64,000 nt of DNA from Candidatus Obscuribacter phosphatis (GTDB taxonomy: Bacteria > Cyanobacteriota > Vampirovibrionia > Obscuribacterales > Obscuribacteraceae), in the NCBI GenBank assembly GCA_001899315.1, contig MOYA01000001.1, positions 2,259,819-2,323,818 of the forward strand, in the 5' to 3' direction. Shown here piece by piece: positions 9,281-17,882 of this stretch. A model generated the notes under the pieces. It was not told the origin of the DNA. It was given only the letters and a program-made list of their open reading frames with translations, and searched no databases. Made by a program: the position numbers and the translations under genes. Position 1 is the stretch's first letter, and each line of letters begins with the position of its first letter.

Positions 9281-9628
9281 TCAGACTGGCTTGTATGGCA
9301 TAAAAGAAAGAAAACCGTCGCCCTGCCACATGCCACAACTGATTGTGATCACCAGCCCCGAACCCAGATCAAGCTTGAAGTAATCACCGCGAGGGCTGGC
9401 GGCAACCCCTTTGACCTGGCGACCATAAATCCAGCTCCAATCTACCGAACAGACTGCCTCGCTTTGCTCGGGCACATCTGGGGCCGGCTTCACCGCCATG
9501 GCCACTTTCACGGCGCCGCCCACAATTTCAGCCGTAAACAAAATAGCCTTGCCGCTTTCTAAATAGATGGCAAAGGCTTTCAAACTAGACTGCGCTTTGG
9601 TTACGACTTCGCCTGTTAATACTGTCAT
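9281..9628 (-). CDS. Hypothetical 115-residue protein
   Basis: This short soluble protein begins MTVLTGEVVTKAQSSLKAF and has alternating hydrophobic strands (AIYLESGKAILFTAEIVGG, YFKLDLGSGLVITISCG), which looks like a compact beta fold. No signal peptide or known motif is visible. I chose ATG at 9628; an upstream TTG at 9667 would add 13 residues but overlaps the intergenic tandem repeat. It is divergent from the HI0933-like flavoprotein and convergent with the secreted protein at 8508. Confidence 0.5.
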   Translation of the reverse strand: MTVLTGEVVTKAQSSLKAFAIYLESGKAILFTAEIVGGAVKVAMAVKPAPDVPEQSEAVCSVDWSWIYGRQVKGVAASPRGDYFKLDLGSGLVITISCGMWQGDGFLSFMPYKPV

Positions 9629-9657
9629 ATCTATCCCATCCGCCTGCGAAATAATAT

Positions 9658-9691
9658 CATTAGTCAAATATTGGCATTAGTCAAATACTGG
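9658..9691. repeat. Tandem 17-bp direct repeat between divergent genes
   Basis: CATTAGTCAAATA(T/C)TGG occurs twice head to tail, at 9658-9674 and 9675-9691, with one mismatch. It fills most of the space between the divergent starts at 9628 and 9703. A direct repeat of this size could bind a regulator on one face of the helix, or be a slippage product. Confidence 0.7.
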
Positions 9692-9702
9692 ATGCAAACT
9701 GA

Positions 9703-10887
9703 TTGAACACCAACAAATATGACGTGATTATCATCGGCGCCGGCGGCGCAGGTTTGATGTGCGCCGCCGAAGCCGGCAAGCGGGGGCGGCGGGTGCTGGT
9801 CCTAGACCACAATCAAGAAATAGGACGAAAGATACTAATTTCTGGGGGCGGGCGCTGTAACTTCACCAATCTAGGAGCCCGCCCCGAATGTTATGTTTCA
9901 GGCAATAAGCACTTTGCCAAGTCGGCGCTCTCTAGATATAGCCCGCAAGACTTTATCAAGCTTGTCGAGAAGCATCGCATCGCCTACTACGAAAAGAAGT
10001 TAGGGCAACTTTTCTGCCGCGACTCTGCCAGTCAAATAGTAGATATGCTGCTCAAAGAAGCCAGAGAAGTAAAGGTCGAGTTCAAGCTCAATAGACGCAT
10101 AACCAAGGTGGAAAAGCCAGATCGTTTTCTAGTCAGCGATGACCGCGGTGAGCTTCACGAGGCGCCCTGCCTGGTGGTCGCCACAGGCGGTCTTTCCATT
10201 CCTCAAATTGGAGCCACCGGCTTTGGTTATGACTTAGCCCGACAGTTCGGTCTGAAAATAACCGAATTAGCCCCGGCGCTGGACGGCTTTGATTGGCGAG
10301 ATTCAGACTTAAGCGAATTTACTAATTTAGCCGGCATCTCCCTTGATGCTCTGGTTTCGTGCAATAAGGCTTCCTTTAGAGAAAACATTCTTTTTACTCA
10401 CAAAGGTCTATCAGGACCGGCAAGCCTGCAGGCCTCGCTCTACTTCAAAAAAGGCAGCCCGCTCTCAATTGATCTTTTGCCCGACCTTTCAGTAGAAGAC
10501 TTCTTGGTTCAAGCCAAACAAAAACACGGCAAACAGGAAGTAAAAAACATACTTTCAGAGATATTGCCTAAGCGCTTTGCCGAATATTTTGCCAGACATC
10601 TAGCGATCAAAGGCACAATTGCCAATCTAGACGGCAAGAAAACAAAACTGCTCATCGATAACCTAAAAAGCTGGCAAGTTATGCCGGGCTCGACAGTAGG
10701 ATACAAGAAGGCGGAAGTCACCAGAGGCGGTGTCGAAACGGCTTGCTTATCATCGACCACGATGGAAGCAAAAGCAGTGAGTGGGCTTTTCTTTATCGGC
10801 GAAGTGGTCGATGTTACCGGTTGGTTGGGAGGCTATAACTTTCAATGGGCCTGGGCTTCGGCCTATGCTGCCGCCCAAGCTCTTTAG
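9703..10887 (+). CDS. HI0933-family FAD-dependent flavoprotein
   Basis: The encoded 394-residue protein opens with a Rossmann FAD-binding strand, DVIIIGAGGAGLMCA, then GRKILISGGGRCNFTN, the signature of the HI0933/YhiN (BaiN-like) flavoprotein family. It ends with FIGEVVDVTGWLGGYNFQWAWASA, the conserved C-terminal FAD contact. Members are NAD(P)-dependent oxidoreductases of mostly uncertain substrate. Length is normal. Translation appears to start at TTG 9703; no strong ribosome site is visible. The tandem 17-bp repeat lies immediately upstream. Confidence 0.85.
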   Translation: MNTNKYDVIIIGAGGAGLMCAAEAGKRGRRVLVLDHNQEIGRKILISGGGRCNFTNLGARPECYVSGNKHFAKSALSRYSPQDFIKLVEKHRIAYYEKKLGQLFCRDSASQIVDMLLKEAREVKVEFKLNRRITKVEKPDRFLVSDDRGELHEAPCLVVATGGLSIPQIGATGFGYDLARQFGLKITELAPALDGFDWRDSDLSEFTNLAGISLDALVSCNKASFRENILFTHKGLSGPASLQASLYFKKGSPLSIDLLPDLSVEDFLVQAKQKHGKQEVKNILSEILPKRFAEYFARHLAIKGTIANLDGKKTKLLIDNLKSWQVMPGSTVGYKKAEVTRGGVETACLSSTTMEAKAVSGLFFIGEVVDVTGWLGGYNFQWAWASAYAAAQAL

Positions 10888-10997
10888 TGGTCTGCGCCCT
10901 ATCCGGATACCCCAAAATAAGCTAAGATAGAAGATAGAAAAAATTATGACAGAATCGGAGTCTCGGTTATATCTAAATATCAAAAGAGGGCGCTCTT

Positions 10998-11777
10998 ATG
11001 CCCGGTTTCAATTTTGGGAAAGTAGAGCTCGGAAAGACTCTGGTCTGTTTATCGCTTCTCGTCTTCGCGGCAGCAAGCACCGACTTAACCGCTGAAGGTT
11101 CAAGCAAAAATACTGTTTCAGTTACCAAAATAGAAGCTAATGTACTAAGCCACGGTCCCTGTCTCATCTATTTTAACGACAATGGAATCAAACTGGAGTT
11201 GACCGAACAACACGTTGGCTATTACTGCTTCGCGCCTGATTGGCAGGTTGTCACCTATAATGCTCGCAATAACCTAGGCAATGCTGTTCCTTATGAATAC
11301 TGGAAGCTAAACATAGCAGGCAGAAAAGCAGCATTAACAGACAATTTAACCAGCACAAATACGAACTATTTGGGTCTGCCCGTGCGCAAGGTAGAAAGGA
11401 AAGTCTTGCCCACCGACAGCTATGTCAGCCAGGCTGAATTTATCTACAGAGACGGCTCTGATAGAGGCGATCAGATGACTTCGCAATCAATTTGGGAAAC
11501 TAGCGGCTATAAATTGCAAAAGAAACAACTAGACTTCTTGCGCTGGCGTTTCGACCTGCCCACTTTGAACGGCGTCATACTCAAACAGATAGACCGCTTC
11601 AAATCTGGCAGACAACGAACAATGTTCGAAACCAAGAAAGTCAGTCAAGTCGAAATAGCCAGAAATCAATTTTGCTATCCGAGCGGTTATACCAAGGCTA
11701 AGTCTTCTGAGGTCAAAGAAGAACACAAAAAATATAGAGAGGCGGCCGATATGTTCGGTACTCTCATGGGTGACTGA
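10998..11777 (+). CDS. Secreted protein of unknown function
   Basis: The 259-residue product has a hydrophobic N-terminal segment (GKTLVCLSLLVFAAASTDLTA, about residues 12-32) that reads as a signal peptide. The mature part contains paired aromatic strands such as YYCFAPDWQVVTYNAR and ends in a charged Lys/Glu helix. I do not recognise a family. The ATG at 10998 is the first good start. It stands between the flavoprotein gene and the TonB-C-like gene, all on the plus strand, with gaps over 100 bp, so co-transcription is uncertain. Confidence 0.55.
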   Translation: MPGFNFGKVELGKTLVCLSLLVFAAASTDLTAEGSSKNTVSVTKIEANVLSHGPCLIYFNDNGIKLELTEQHVGYYCFAPDWQVVTYNARNNLGNAVPYEYWKLNIAGRKAALTDNLTSTNTNYLGLPVRKVERKVLPTDSYVSQAEFIYRDGSDRGDQMTSQSIWETSGYKLQKKQLDFLRWRFDLPTLNGVILKQIDRFKSGRQRTMFETKKVSQVEIARNQFCYPSGYTKAKSSEVKEEHKKYREAADMFGTLMGD

Positions 11778-11918
11778 AATAGCAAACAAAATATTAGGAA
11801 GCCGGACTGCCAGTTTAGCCCGAAAGCAAGCAGTCGTGCATGTTTCAGACTACCGTTTCTAATTAGATGCTTTTGTGGAATGCTAAGTTAGTCAAAGATG
11901 CTTAGCGAATAAACAGCG

Positions 11919-13361
11919 ATGAAGATAGTTCCAACATTAGTATTCTTTGTAATCTCGTACACGGCAGCCGACTGGGCGTCGGCGCAGGCGCAGCCCTTGC
12001 AGGGAGGCATTAAGAGCGACAACGAGATTAAACCATCACTGACTGTTCTGACCGGCGAAAGCAAGAAAGATATTTCACTAAAGCCGCCTCTACAAGGCTC
12101 TCTAGACCACAATTACCTGCAGTCTTCCACCTCGGTGATTCAGATTTCAGGCAACAAATATCTAAATGGTGGACCAGTTTTACAGTCTGGCACCAATCAA
12201 TCATTTTTGAATATTCAGGTGCCTTCAACCAGTTATGGACCAATTCGCACTTATGGCTCAGGGGTGATTGCCCCGATAGTGACATCCCACCAAGAAGCAA
12301 GCACCCAGACTGTAAATGTGCCGGGGCAGGCAAGTTACAGCCCGGCTCGCCCAGGCGGCATCACCGATTATGGCGGAAACCAGATCAGTTCGCCCAAACC
12401 AAGCCCGACTTTAGCAGTCTCATCGGTTAGCGGGGTGACCACTTATGTTCCTGGTTTTGAAGTAAAGACAGTAACCAGACCAAGCAATTTGATGACTGCC
12501 TATCACTGCATTCACGGCAACCTGCCTTTTCTTTGCCCTGGTCATCACATTATTGAACCAGGCTACAAAGCCGATTACAACACATATACGCCGGAACAAA
12601 TAAGAGGTTTTGACAGCAAGAACAGCACGCCCACAACCGTGGTCGAACAAAATCAAGGCAAGGCCAGTCCAACCAGTAAAGCATATTCCAGTAGAGAAGG
12701 CATAGTTACCTGGGCACCAGGCTATGAAGTGACGGTGACGGTACCGCATACGGTTAATGATAGCCTGGGCGGCAAGTGGACAACTAATATGACTGCACTT
12801 GGCGCCACGGCTAAAGGCGGCAATTTTAGGCTGCCTGTTGATACCAACCCGGTCTTTGTTAATATGCAAAGAGTGCCCGAAGAAGAAACCGCCACCACAC
12901 TCATGCTGCCTGCTTTGGAAAAAGCATCAGTGGCAGTCAGTCCCAACTGGGGACAGTGGTACAAAGACGTAGCCAAAGCCATCTATAGCAGATGGCAATA
13001 TGCCGATGTCGGCATCGGAACGGCAATAGTACAAGTCAAAGTCAATCAGGTTCATGAACTGCAAGCCCAAGTGGTGGATTTTAGAGCCGCCCCCGACGTA
13101 GCCAGAAACGTCAAAGTGGAAACACGGTTTAGGGAAGCGGCCCTAAAGGCGGCAAACAGCGTCAAATACTATGACATTCCAGGGTTTCCCTCAGGTACAA
13201 CCCAAAAGGAAGTGACCTTCAATATTGAACTAAAGCGCGGTGCTGATGGACCCGGAGGCTTCAGGGTGGTCAAAGGCGACGAAGCAGATAATACCGCCAG
13301 TAGTATCAGCACACCGCCCCAAAGCGAAGGCAGCAAAAAAGTGAGCGACTGGGAGCTTTGA
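11919..13361 (+). CDS. Secreted protein with C-terminal TonB-C-like domain
   Basis: The 480-residue product has a signal peptide (residues 1-22, cleavage near ASA-QA) and a long Ser/Thr/Pro/Gly-rich middle. The C-terminal 130 residues (WYKDVAKAIYSRWQYADV, then IVQVKVNQ and PGFPSGTTQKEVTFNIEL) follow the TonB C-terminal/TolA-like pattern. The middle contains an internally repeated element, GVTTYVPGFEV near residue 170 and GIVTWAPGYEV near 268. It has no transmembrane anchor beyond the signal, unlike classical TonB, so coupling to ExbB/ExbD is not implied. A related protein lies at 22303. Likely role: envelope protein, partner unknown. Confidence 0.6.
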   Translation: MKIVPTLVFFVISYTAADWASAQAQPLQGGIKSDNEIKPSLTVLTGESKKDISLKPPLQGSLDHNYLQSSTSVIQISGNKYLNGGPVLQSGTNQSFLNIQVPSTSYGPIRTYGSGVIAPIVTSHQEASTQTVNVPGQASYSPARPGGITDYGGNQISSPKPSPTLAVSSVSGVTTYVPGFEVKTVTRPSNLMTAYHCIHGNLPFLCPGHHIIEPGYKADYNTYTPEQIRGFDSKNSTPTTVVEQNQGKASPTSKAYSSREGIVTWAPGYEVTVTVPHTVNDSLGGKWTTNMTALGATAKGGNFRLPVDTNPVFVNMQRVPEEETATTLMLPALEKASVAVSPNWGQWYKDVAKAIYSRWQYADVGIGTAIVQVKVNQVHELQAQVVDFRAAPDVARNVKVETRFREAALKAANSVKYYDIPGFPSGTTQKEVTFNIELKRGADGPGGFRVVKGDEADNTASSISTPPQSEGSKKVSDWEL

Positions 13362-13375
13362 TTAGATAGGAGCCA

Positions 13376-14005
13376 CTACGAAATAGGATTGGACGGACCG
13401 GATTCTTTAGACTGCTCTTTGTTCTTATTATCTGTTTGTCGGTCGCCTGCATCAGCGCTCTGCTTAGAATCTGCTTCTTCAGAATGAGAGTGAGACATAC
13501 CAGAACCGGTTGCGCCCACCGGTCCTCCATAGGCAGTAGGGGCAGTAGCGCTAGCCGTAAAAATCAATTCTTCCGGACTGGTATTGCGAACTGCGATAGC
13601 CAACCTCAGTCCTTGAAAAATGAACCAGACAGCCATACCGTGCACGGCAGTACCAATCCACTCATTGCCCAAGAGGCAAAAGATTCCATCTACTAGAGCA
13701 AGGCTTAAACCTAAAGAATACGCCCAGACCTTGCCCTTACCGGCGAATATGCCAAAGACAGCCATGAGGGCGATGTACAAAACATTACTGGCGATGACGC
13801 CGCCAAAGGCAATTAAGGCGCCAGTCTCTGTGGAGGGTGGCTTCAAAAGGTTGACGAAAGCCATCATCAACGAATCAGACATACCTAAAGCCAAGCCGAA
13901 ATTAGACTTGGTAAAGACCATAAAGAGATTGACCACCGTGCATCCGGCCATCCAGAAAAACCAACTGGCGGAACTTTTAAAAGCCGCTTCAAATCTATGA
14001 TCCAT
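13376..14005 (-). CDS. Multi-pass membrane protein of unknown function
   Basis: The encoded 209-residue protein has about four transmembrane helices in residues 10-145 (WFFWMAGCTVVNLFMVF, LIAFGGVIASNVLYIALMAVFGIFAG and others) and a hydrophilic tail of about 60 residues rich in Ser, His, Gln and Asp. The helices may be a small integral inner-membrane family; I do not recognise it. Its start is 3 bp from the stop of the upstream DUF4253 gene, so the two are likely translated from one message. Confidence 0.6.
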   Translation of the reverse strand: MDHRFEAAFKSSASWFFWMAGCTVVNLFMVFTKSNFGLALGMSDSLMMAFVNLLKPPSTETGALIAFGGVIASNVLYIALMAVFGIFAGKGKVWAYSLGLSLALVDGIFCLLGNEWIGTAVHGMAVWFIFQGLRLAIAVRNTSPEELIFTASATAPTAYGGPVGATGSGMSHSHSEEADSKQSADAGDRQTDNKNKEQSKESGPSNPIS

Positions 14006-14008
14006 ATT

Positions 14009-14797
14009 TTAGTCCCACCAAAAGTACCAAACCGTTGAGTCTACCAGGTTACCAGCCAGCTCCAAAATCGAGCCGCAGCCCTGCGCCACCAAATCATAAC
14101 AATAATAATACTGATCAATAGCCAGTTCTAAGGCACTGTCATTATCGATGGGCGGGTTATTGACTATAAATTCGAAAGTGTCATAAGAGAAGAAAGCCGG
14201 CTCGGCAGCATATCTTTCATACCAGTACTTGAAGCCTGCCACATGATGAGGCGCATCCGGACAAGCATTCCAGCCGCCGAGCTTAAGCAAGGCAGGCAAT
14301 TGCCAGGGCTCTTGCAGAGGGCAGAGGACAAGCAAAACTTCCGATAGCTGCTGCATGGCGAAACGGCCTTCCTCGTCAACACGCAGGTCAAGCAGTTGTA
14401 CCAAGACATGAGCCGGTTCCGCCTCTTCAGGCCATTCCCCCATTAGTTCGTCATTGTCTTGAGGCTCAGGCTCCTGCAACTTCAACCAAGACTTAAAGTC
14501 GATGGCCAAACCTTCGCTGACTGTTTCTTCGAAATATCCTTCAAAATCTTCGTCATGACGTTCTAGAGTCGAGAAAAGCTCGTCCATGACTCCGTCATTC
14601 TGCACCAAGATAGGCCAGAAGCCGGTTTCTTTATGCACAGCCCTGATGGCATGCCAAACACCGGTAGCTTGCTCGCTTGTCACCGGTACAAAAAAGAATT
14701 CGCGGGGAAGGTCCTTCTCGACCTTCTTTACTAAGGCAATATCGATCTGGAAGCGCTTCAGTTCTTCCAGAATTTTCTTGTGGACCTCAGGAACCAT
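14009..14797 (-). CDS. DUF4253-domain protein
   Basis: The 262-residue product ends in the block I associate with DUF4253: GGWNACP, YWYERYAAEPAFFSYDTFEF, a run ending QYYYCYDLVAQG, and VWYFWWD at the C-terminus. The family has no established biochemical role and is often found next to toxin-immunity or regulatory genes. No signal or membrane segment is visible, so it is probably cytosolic. The N-terminal half (ATGVWHAIRAVHKETGFWPIL) also follows the family. It heads a two-gene unit with the membrane protein at 13376. Confidence 0.75.
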   Translation of the reverse strand: MVPEVHKKILEELKRFQIDIALVKKVEKDLPREFFFVPVTSEQATGVWHAIRAVHKETGFWPILVQNDGVMDELFSTLERHDEDFEGYFEETVSEGLAIDFKSWLKLQEPEPQDNDELMGEWPEEAEPAHVLVQLLDLRVDEEGRFAMQQLSEVLLVLCPLQEPWQLPALLKLGGWNACPDAPHHVAGFKYWYERYAAEPAFFSYDTFEFIVNNPPIDNDSALELAIDQYYYCYDLVAQGCGSILELAGNLVDSTVWYFWWD

Positions 14798-14832
14798 ATT
14801 AGGTTGCGACTATACCTATTGGGAGCTTCTTT

Positions 14833-16446
14833 TCAGTTCTGCCCCCAAATAAAGAGACTGAAACTCCCCTGACTTCTCACTTCCTTCAAACCAGCGGCTA
14901 AGAGCAAATCGCGATGGCGGGTGCGAGCCAAAATATAAGCCTTGGGTAATTCATTGAGCCGCTTGAGAAAGAGATTATGATTGTTGAAATTCTCTACTTT
15001 GCGAAGGCTATAAAAGGGCACCCCGGGCTTGCGCATATCATAAACGAGAATAGGCAAGGTGGAAGCCCCGGCAAAGCGACTGAGTTCGGGCAGACCGCCT
15101 TCCCAGCGAGCAGAAACCAAGGGTAGAACCCGGGCCATATAGTAATTGAGACCCAAGGTCATAGCTACTGCAAAGAACAGAAAGGCTCCCTGACGGCGAT
15201 TAAAGCGCAAAAGAGCCAGGGCGATAAAAGCAGCAAAACCAGCAAAACCGGCGAACCCAGTAATCAGAGGACTGAGTTCGGGCGGACAATCTCTAATCAG
15301 CGAAATCAACTTGGGTGCGAAAATGCCCACCGCAGCCATACTGACCACAATTAAGAGCAAGGGCGCAGCCAGAGTGGCAAACTTATTGTTCTTGATATGC
15401 CGGTCGAGACAATCGGCGGTTAGTAGAGCCAAAGCAGGAAAAGCCGGCAGAGTATAAGGCAAGAGCTTGGACACTGAAATTGAGTAGAAAGCCAAAGTAA
15501 AGACAACCCAGATAGCACAATAGAGCCTGAGTAATGCCCTTTCATCCAGTTCTTCAAACTTGAATTTTTGTTCTTTCCACCTGGCTCTAAGCGCACCTAG
15601 ACCATCTTTCAACAAAACCGGCACATAGACCGAAAAGGGCAGGAAACCAATCAACATAGCAAGCAAGTGATACCAAACCGGCTGCTTATGAGCATCTACG
15701 TTGGCAGTAAAGCGCTCGACATTCTCACGCATGATAAATTCGTTGAAATAAGCCCCTTTGGTGACATATATTTCAGTGGCAAACCAGGGCAAAGCTATCA
15801 GAGCCACAATAAATAGACCGGCAACCAGTCTCAGTCTCTTTATCTTTTCAAGAATATTGCCGCTCAGCAAAATATAGATACCGACAATGGCACCAGGCAC
15901 GACCAGACCGACCGGGCCCTTGGTCATCACCGCAAGACCAAGCAAGATCCAGGCAAGATAGGCAGCTTTACTTGTTTTGTTTTGGTCTTGCATAGCCCGA
16001 AAAAATAGAAACTGGGCCCAAGCCATGAAGAGCGAAAGAGGCATATCGGTGATTGCTTCTCGCGCTGTGCCCAAATAGAGCGGGGCTAGAACCAAGCTGA
16101 AAGAAGCAAGCACTGCAGCGAAAAGTCCGAGGTAGCGCAAAACAAAGGCATAAGTCACACCAATTAAGGCCAAGCCGCAAGAAGCACCAAAAAAGCGAGC
16201 GGCAAACTCGCTCACCCCAAAAAGCTTCATAAAGAGTGCCATTGCCCATATAACAAGGGGCGGCTTGGTGAAGCGCACTACATAATTTAAATAGGTGGTT
16301 ATGTAGTCACCGAGAACCAGCATCTCTCGGGCAGGTTCGGCATAGAGAGCTTCGTCTGGGTTAAAGAGCGGATAATCGCCAAGCCTGGCAAAAATGACAA
16401 AAGCACAGAGCAAAAGAACCGGAATAAAGACCAGAGACTTGGACAA
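14833..16446 (-). CDS. ArnT/GT39-like integral membrane glycosyltransferase
   Basis: The 537-residue protein has about twelve transmembrane helices. The first external loop carries the NPDEALYAEPAREM motif (about residues 29-42), followed by FTKPPLVIW, the diagnostic acidic and KPP elements of ArnT-like GT39/PMT_2 transferases. These enzymes move a sugar from a polyprenyl phosphate carrier onto lipid A, proteins or glycans in the periplasm. The acceptor here is unknown. A soluble C-terminal part (about 430-537) is typical of the group. It is a second GT-C enzyme in the window besides that at 3602. It lies directly upstream of the DUF4253 gene with a 35-bp gap. Confidence 0.85.
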   Translation of the reverse strand: MSKSLVFIPVLLLCAFVIFARLGDYPLFNPDEALYAEPAREMLVLGDYITTYLNYVVRFTKPPLVIWAMALFMKLFGVSEFAARFFGASCGLALIGVTYAFVLRYLGLFAAVLASFSLVLAPLYLGTAREAITDMPLSLFMAWAQFLFFRAMQDQNKTSKAAYLAWILLGLAVMTKGPVGLVVPGAIVGIYILLSGNILEKIKRLRLVAGLFIVALIALPWFATEIYVTKGAYFNEFIMRENVERFTANVDAHKQPVWYHLLAMLIGFLPFSVYVPVLLKDGLGALRARWKEQKFKFEELDERALLRLYCAIWVVFTLAFYSISVSKLLPYTLPAFPALALLTADCLDRHIKNNKFATLAAPLLLIVVSMAAVGIFAPKLISLIRDCPPELSPLITGFAGFAGFAAFIALALLRFNRRQGAFLFFAVAMTLGLNYYMARVLPLVSARWEGGLPELSRFAGASTLPILVYDMRKPGVPFYSLRKVENFNNHNLFLKRLNELPKAYILARTRHRDLLLAAGLKEVRSQGSFSLFIWGQN

Positions 16447-16643
16447 AACTTTTACCTTAAAGAAGCCTGAACTAAAGAAGCTAGCTGAATTGTCCTCTAT
16501 TTTCAGTTAACTGCAGCGCCGCCGCTTCTTGACATTGCCGCTTATTAAGAACTTGGTTAACTATACTTTCTTCTTTATCTATATAGGCTCCTGATATGTG
16601 AAGCTATGGTAATGTCAAATTCAGTAAGTAAAGGTCAGCAAAT

Positions 16644-17831
16644 ATGGAACTTTCACATAGACTCAAGTCGATTCCCCCTTACGTTTTTGCCGAAATAGAT
16701 AAGAAACGCCAGGCTGCCATTGCCAGAGGTGTAGACGTTATCAATTTGGGAATCGGCGATCCGGACCAACCCACCCCGCGCCACATCGTCGAGGCTATGC
16801 ACGACGCTGTCGAGAATCCGGTCAACCATCACTACCCCCCTTTCGGCGGTAGCAAAGAGTATAAACAAGCCATTGTGAAATGGTGCAATAAACGCTTCGG
16901 TATCGAGCTCAATGCCGACACCGAAGTCACTTCCTTGATTGGTTCCAAGGAAGGTCTACATCACACCATTATGGCCTTCATCGACAAAGGCGACATCAAT
17001 ATTATTCCTGATCCGGCTTATCCGGTTTATCGCACATCAACCATTCTTGCCGGCGGTGAGCCCTATTTCATGCCGCTCACACCAGAAAACAAATTTATTC
17101 CCGACCTAGATGCAATACCAGAGGCGGTGCTAAAGAAAGCCAAGCTTCTCATGCTCAACTATCCGGGCAACCCCACAGCCGGTATTGCCGATCTAGCCTT
17201 CTTCGAGAAAGCAGTTGCCTTCTGTAAAAAGCACAATATTCTGCTTGTACATGACCTCGCTTATTCAGAAATGACCTACGACGGTTACAAAGCTCCATCC
17301 ATTTTAGAAGTTAAAGGTGCCAAAGAAATAGCTGTAGAACTGCATTCTCTTTCAAAAACCTATAACATGACCGGCTGGAGAATCGGTTTTGCCGTAGGCA
17401 ACGCCGAAGCAGTAGCAGCAATTGCCAAAATCAAGTCGAACGTAGATACCGATATCTTCAAACCGATTCAATTGGCAGCCATAGCAGCTTTCGAAGGGCC
17501 GACCGATCATATCGATTTCTGCAACAACCTCTATATCGAAAGAAGAGACTTGGCGGTAGAAAGACTGAAAGCCTTGGGTTGGCCGGTACAACCTATCAAA
17601 GCCACTTTCTATATGTGGCTGCCCACTCCTAAAGGCATGTCTTCCGCTGATTTCTCAGCCCTGATGCTCGACAAAGCCGGCATAGTGGTGCCGCCTGGCA
17701 CAGCTTATGGACCAAACGGCGAAGGTTTCTTCAGAATGTCGCTCTGCCTCGATAAGGCAAGAATGGCTGAAGCTTTCGACCGGATGGCGCAGCATTCAAT
17801 CACTTACGATATGTTGCAAGCCAAAGTATAG
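16644..17831 (+). CDS. dapL: LL-diaminopimelate aminotransferase
   Basis: This fold-type I aminotransferase (395 residues) makes LL-diaminopimelate from tetrahydrodipicolinate with glutamate as donor, feeding lysine and peptidoglycan synthesis. It opens with the SHRLKSIPPYVFAEIDKKR segment typical of DapL, then NLGIGDPDQPTP, a YPPFGGSKEYK substrate block, NYPGNPT and the PLP-lysine motif SLSKTYNMTGWRIG with K238. Length and motifs match the family well. The start ATG at 16644 is preceded by TTGACA (16529-16534) without a well-spaced -10, so the promoter is not certain. A strong hairpin follows the stop. Confidence 0.92.
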   Translation: MELSHRLKSIPPYVFAEIDKKRQAAIARGVDVINLGIGDPDQPTPRHIVEAMHDAVENPVNHHYPPFGGSKEYKQAIVKWCNKRFGIELNADTEVTSLIGSKEGLHHTIMAFIDKGDINIIPDPAYPVYRTSTILAGGEPYFMPLTPENKFIPDLDAIPEAVLKKAKLLMLNYPGNPTAGIADLAFFEKAVAFCKKHNILLVHDLAYSEMTYDGYKAPSILEVKGAKEIAVELHSLSKTYNMTGWRIGFAVGNAEAVAAIAKIKSNVDTDIFKPIQLAAIAAFEGPTDHIDFCNNLYIERRDLAVERLKALGWPVQPIKATFYMWLPTPKGMSSADFSALMLDKAGIVVPPGTAYGPNGEGFFRMSLCLDKARMAEAFDRMAQHSITYDMLQAKV

Positions 17832-17840
17832 TGTCACCCC

Positions 17841-17866
17841 AGAAGGAGCCCGCTTGGGCTCCTTCT
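17841..17866 (+). terminator. Hairpin after dapL
   Basis: A perfect 10-bp stem, AGAAGGAGCC / GGCTCCTTCT, with a 6-base loop begins 9 bases after the dapL stop. There is no U-tract behind it, so it may end transcription weakly or protect the 3' end. It also argues that the next gene starts at 17883, after the hairpin, with AAGGA at 17870-17874. Confidence 0.6.
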
Positions 17867-17882
17867 AACAAGGATTTGTCGG

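Noticed and set aside
16529..16567. TTGACA with TATACT upstream of dapL
   Set aside because: The spacing of 27 bp is too long for a sigma-70 promoter and no better -10 pairs with it.
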